NCBI RefSeq assembly: GCF_022869865.1
Contig: NZ_CP094984.1
Coordinates: 1-64,000, forward strand
Direction of reading: 5' to 3'
DNA from: Arthrobacter zhangbolii
Lineage (GTDB): Bacteria; Actinomycetota; Actinomycetes; Actinomycetales; Micrococcaceae
DNA: 64,000 bases
In this document: in pieces, positions 61,712 to 64,000 of the stretch
How positions within the stretch are numbered: position 1 is the first letter of the stretch
Layout of the letters: each line of letters opens with the position of its first letter
The notes under the pieces: model-generated
Database searches by the model: none
What the model saw: only the letters and a program-made list of their open reading frames with translations
Told to the model about the DNA's origin: nothing
Made by a program: the position numbers and the translations under genes

Positions 61712-64000
61712 TCAGGTCCGGTCCACAATCCGCCGGGCGAGGACCAGCCCCTGACCGAGGGAAAGGTCCGGGACGTAGGCCCTGGTCACGGCGTTGGCGA
61801 TGGCAGGCAGCGCGGCCGGATCGGGGTAGGTCATGTATAGCGGCACATACTCCGGGGCGAACTTGGCTTTGAACGCCAGCAGGGAGCGGAACCCGTAGAC
61901 CGGTTCCAGGGTGGCGCCCAACCGGTCCAGCAGCCGGTCCATCACCGGCGAGCCTGCATCGTCTCCGCCGTTCCCGCCGTCGTCGCCGTGTCTGGCGTCG
62001 GAGCGGGCCAGCGGTGCGCCCGAAAGGCTCAGGAAAGCGCACCCTTCCTCCTGCAGGGACAGGGCAGCGGAGGCGATAAGGAAGTCCATGCCCAGCCGGA
62101 AGCCGGTGCCCCGCCTGCGCATAAAGTCCAGGGTCCAGCCGATCACCCGTCCGTCCCGGTACACCGGCAGCCAGGAGGTCACCGCGTGCACAGTGCCGTC
62201 GGCGTCAACGGCCAGCAGGCAGCGCACTTCCGGGTCTTCGAGCTGCTCCAGCCCGCCCAGGGTGAATCCCATTTCCGGCATCCGCTTATCCGCCACCCAC
62301 TCCTCGGAGATGGCGCGGATCTGGTCCGTGAGTGCCAGCGGCGCGGTGGGGAAACTGATCCAGCGGGCCTGGATGCCCTGTTTGCGGGCAGCGTTGAATG
62401 CGGTGCGGATGTCCTGGAATTTTTTGCCCTTGAAAGCCAGCGACCCCAGCGGCAGCACGGTCTCCTCGGCCACCTGAAGAGAGAAAAAACCCAGCTCAGC
62501 ACAAATGCTGCGCACCCGTTCATCCACGGAGTAAAAACAGGCGGTGGTCCCGTTGGCGGTGCAGAAGGCGGCAAATCCCGCCACGGTCCGGGGCATTTCG
62601 GCAGCCGGTCCCACGGGTTCGCCCACCGTAAGGGCAACCCCGCTGTCCGCCCGGTAGGCAACATATGAGTTGCCGCTGGGGGAAAACCAATAGGTGTTCC
62701 CGGCCCAGAGCGTCATCCATGCCATGGTGCTTCCGCCGTGGGCCTTCAACAGTTCCCGTGCCCGTTCCTCATCGGCGATGGCCGGAGTGCGGGGCGGGAT
62801 CAGGAAGGAGCGGAGCAGCAGGACACAGGCCAAAAGCCAGAACACCAGGCCCACCCCTTCATAGGCGAGGACCGCGGGCAGGCTCACCGGAACCAGGACG
62901 GGGCCACGGCTGGTCACCTCCAAAATGGGCAGGAACCTGTCCGGCAGGTCAGCCACAGCCAGCGCCGGAGTTGCCTGCGGGGAGAACCCGTCGCGGTCCA
63001 GCAGGGCCACGCCCAGATAGACCGCTGCCAGGATGAGCGCGGCCGCAGCAACCGTGAGGGCCAGCCGCCGGTAGGTTCCAACGGGTGCGCGCACGGGGAA
63101 CAGCCCGCGTGTCATGAGCAGCAGGGCAAACACCGCCAGGGGAACCACCATGGGCAGAACCAGTTTGACGGAGCTGCCCGCCCCGGGAGGCAGCAGCCGG
63201 GCCTGGTCACCGGTGAGTACCACTCCAATCCGGACGGCGGCGAGCAGGGTCATGGTCCCCTGCAGCAGCACGGCGGCCAGCCAGGCGAAACGCCTTCCGC
63301 GGCGCAGGCCGTCGGAGAACGTTGCCAGCAGGACCTGGGGCAGGACGGCGAGGAAGAATGCGGCCGGCCCGGCACGGAGCTGGAGGCGGGCCACGGCGCA
63401 TTCACGGGCGGAGGCGCCGCCGTTGCACAGTTCGGCCAGCTCTGCGGGAGTGGTCACGTCAGCGCTGGTGAAGAGGTAGCGCAGCACAGCAAGGGGGCCC
63501 ACGGCGGCGTCGCTGAGTGCGGCAATAACCGGTCCCGCAGCTGAGGCCAGCACCACCAGCGCCACCAGGACACGCGCCTCGCGGCGGCTGGTCACCAGGC
63601 GGTGGGGGAGGCTCGGCCGCCGACCGTCCAGGAGGGGCCCGGCAAAGGCGCCCGCCGTGGCGGCGCCCAGCAGCATCAGGTCGGATAAGCTCCCGGCGTA
63701 CAGGGCAAGCAGGACCAGGAGGGTGAACAGGGTAAGCCGCAGCCGCCGGCGCCACAGGGTGGACATCCGGGCGCTGGCCGCCGCTGCCACCGCAGCAAGG
63801 AACGCCATCGGACCCACATAGGATTCGCTGACCAGGGCACGTGACCAGTCGCCGATCGAGGCACTGGTGAGGAAGGCGAAACCTATGGCCAGCAATGCCC
63901 CGGCCACCTGGCCGGTAAAGCCCGCCAGCAGGAACCTGCCGGAACCCAGCAGCCGCTCACAGGGGAGACCGAGAAGGAGCACCGCCAGCGTCCCGCCCAC
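61712..64000 (-). CDS. MprF-like aminoacyl-phosphatidylglycerol synthase (5' end beyond window)
   Basis: At least 762 aa; the frame is open at the window edge, so the true start lies beyond 64000. The N-terminal half has rhomboid-like and other membrane spans (about ten in residues 1-400). The C-terminal 330 residues are a DUF2156 domain (GNTYWFSPSGNSYVAYRADSGVALTVGEPVGPA, FYSVDERVRSICAELGF, GWTLDFMRRRGTGFRLGMDFLIA) with the GNAT-like fold of lysyl/alanyl-phosphatidylglycerol synthases. These proteins aminoacylate phosphatidylglycerol and lower membrane negative charge. Amino acid and lipid specificity are not visible. First gene of a three-gene minus-strand operon. Confidence 0.85.
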   Translation of the reverse strand: MGGTLAVLLLGLPCERLLGSGRFLLAGFTGQVAGALLAIGFAFLTSASIGDWSRALVSESYVGPMAFLAAVAAAASARMSTLWRRRLRLTLFTLLVLLALYAGSLSDLMLLGAATAGAFAGPLLDGRRPSLPHRLVTSRREARVLVALVVLASAAGPVIAALSDAAVGPLAVLRYLFTSADVTTPAELAELCNGGASARECAVARLQLRAGPAAFFLAVLPQVLLATFSDGLRRGRRFAWLAAVLLQGTMTLLAAVRIGVVLTGDQARLLPPGAGSSVKLVLPMVVPLAVFALLLMTRGLFPVRAPVGTYRRLALTVAAAALILAAVYLGVALLDRDGFSPQATPALAVADLPDRFLPILEVTSRGPVLVPVSLPAVLAYEGVGLVFWLLACVLLLRSFLIPPRTPAIADEERARELLKAHGGSTMAWMTLWAGNTYWFSPSGNSYVAYRADSGVALTVGEPVGPAAEMPRTVAGFAAFCTANGTTACFYSVDERVRSICAELGFFSLQVAEETVLPLGSLAFKGKKFQDIRTAFNAARKQGIQARWISFPTAPLALTDQIRAISEEWVADKRMPEMGFTLGGLEQLEDPEVRCLLAVDADGTVHAVTSWLPVYRDGRVIGWTLDFMRRRGTGFRLGMDFLIASAALSLQEEGCAFLSLSGAPLARSDARHGDDGGNGGDDAGSPVMDRLLDRLGATLEPVYGFRSLLAFKAKFAPEYVPLYMTYPDPAALPAIANAVTRAYVPDLSLGQGLVLARRIVDRT

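Overview
The window is a high-GC actinobacterial chromosome segment around the replication origin. The gene order dnaA-oriC-dnaN-gnd-recF-DUF721-gyrB-gyrA-DUF3566, followed by tRNA-Ile, tRNA-Ala, ppiA, rhomboid, crgA, sortase, pabA and a pknB/pknA/pbpA/rodA/pstP/fhaB/fhaA operon, is the classic actinobacterial origin neighbourhood. The protein sequences, the 39-aa DLW-39-type gene between the two tRNAs and frequent GTG/TTG starts suggest Micrococcaceae (an Arthrobacter-like organism). That placement is inference; no 16S gene is present.

Layout. 1-11.8 kb: replication initiation and gyrase genes, all on the + strand, with oriC between dnaA and dnaN. 11.9-12.3 kb: tRNA-Ile(GAT), a 39-codon gene and tRNA-Ala(TGC). 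12.4-16 kb: a DMT transporter, a protein with eight tandem 11-residue repeats, cyclophilin and rhomboid protease. 16.08-16.31 kb: an intergenic cluster of DnaA-box-like 9-mers containing three perfect TTATCCACA sites, more than oriC itself. 16.4-28 kb: cell division and envelope control (CrgA, class E sortase, a 56-aa membrane peptide, PabA, then a minus-strand Ser/Thr kinase-phosphatase-FHA-PBP-SEDS operon with overlapping or near-abutting genes). 28.3 kb: tRNA-Leu(CAG).

28.6-64 kb is accessory metabolism and stress response in short operons: a DUF5997/LysR-effector-only divergent pair, gluconokinase with a divergent GntR regulator, Dps, a FAD-Rieske oxidoreductase, isochorismatase, Ku and (6 kb away) a three-domain LigD, SoxR with a SoxR-box-controlled flavin reductase, a pentapeptide-repeat protein, an L,D-transpeptidase, phosphoketolase, a zinc dehydrogenase and an SDR beside a divergent LacI regulator with a perfect palindromic operator, an AlkZ-like winged-helix protein, a RelA/SpoT-domain protein, sugar kinase, HAD phosphatase, and a PAP2/esterase/MprF-like operon that runs off the right edge.

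How it fits together: the left half couples chromosome replication (DnaA, DnaN, RecF, gyrase) to septal and elongation growth control (CrgA, PknA/B, PstP, FHA proteins, PbpA, RodA). The right half gathers carbon shunts (gnd, gluconokinase, phosphoketolase), redox and DNA damage defence (Dps, SoxR regulon, Ku/LigD, AlkZ-like protein) and membrane lipid modification. No insertion sequence, prophage, CRISPR array or rRNA gene was seen. The most promising non-coding signals are the second DnaA-box cluster, the SoxR box, the LacI operator and a pair of matching 46-nt hairpins flanking the dehydrogenase gene.
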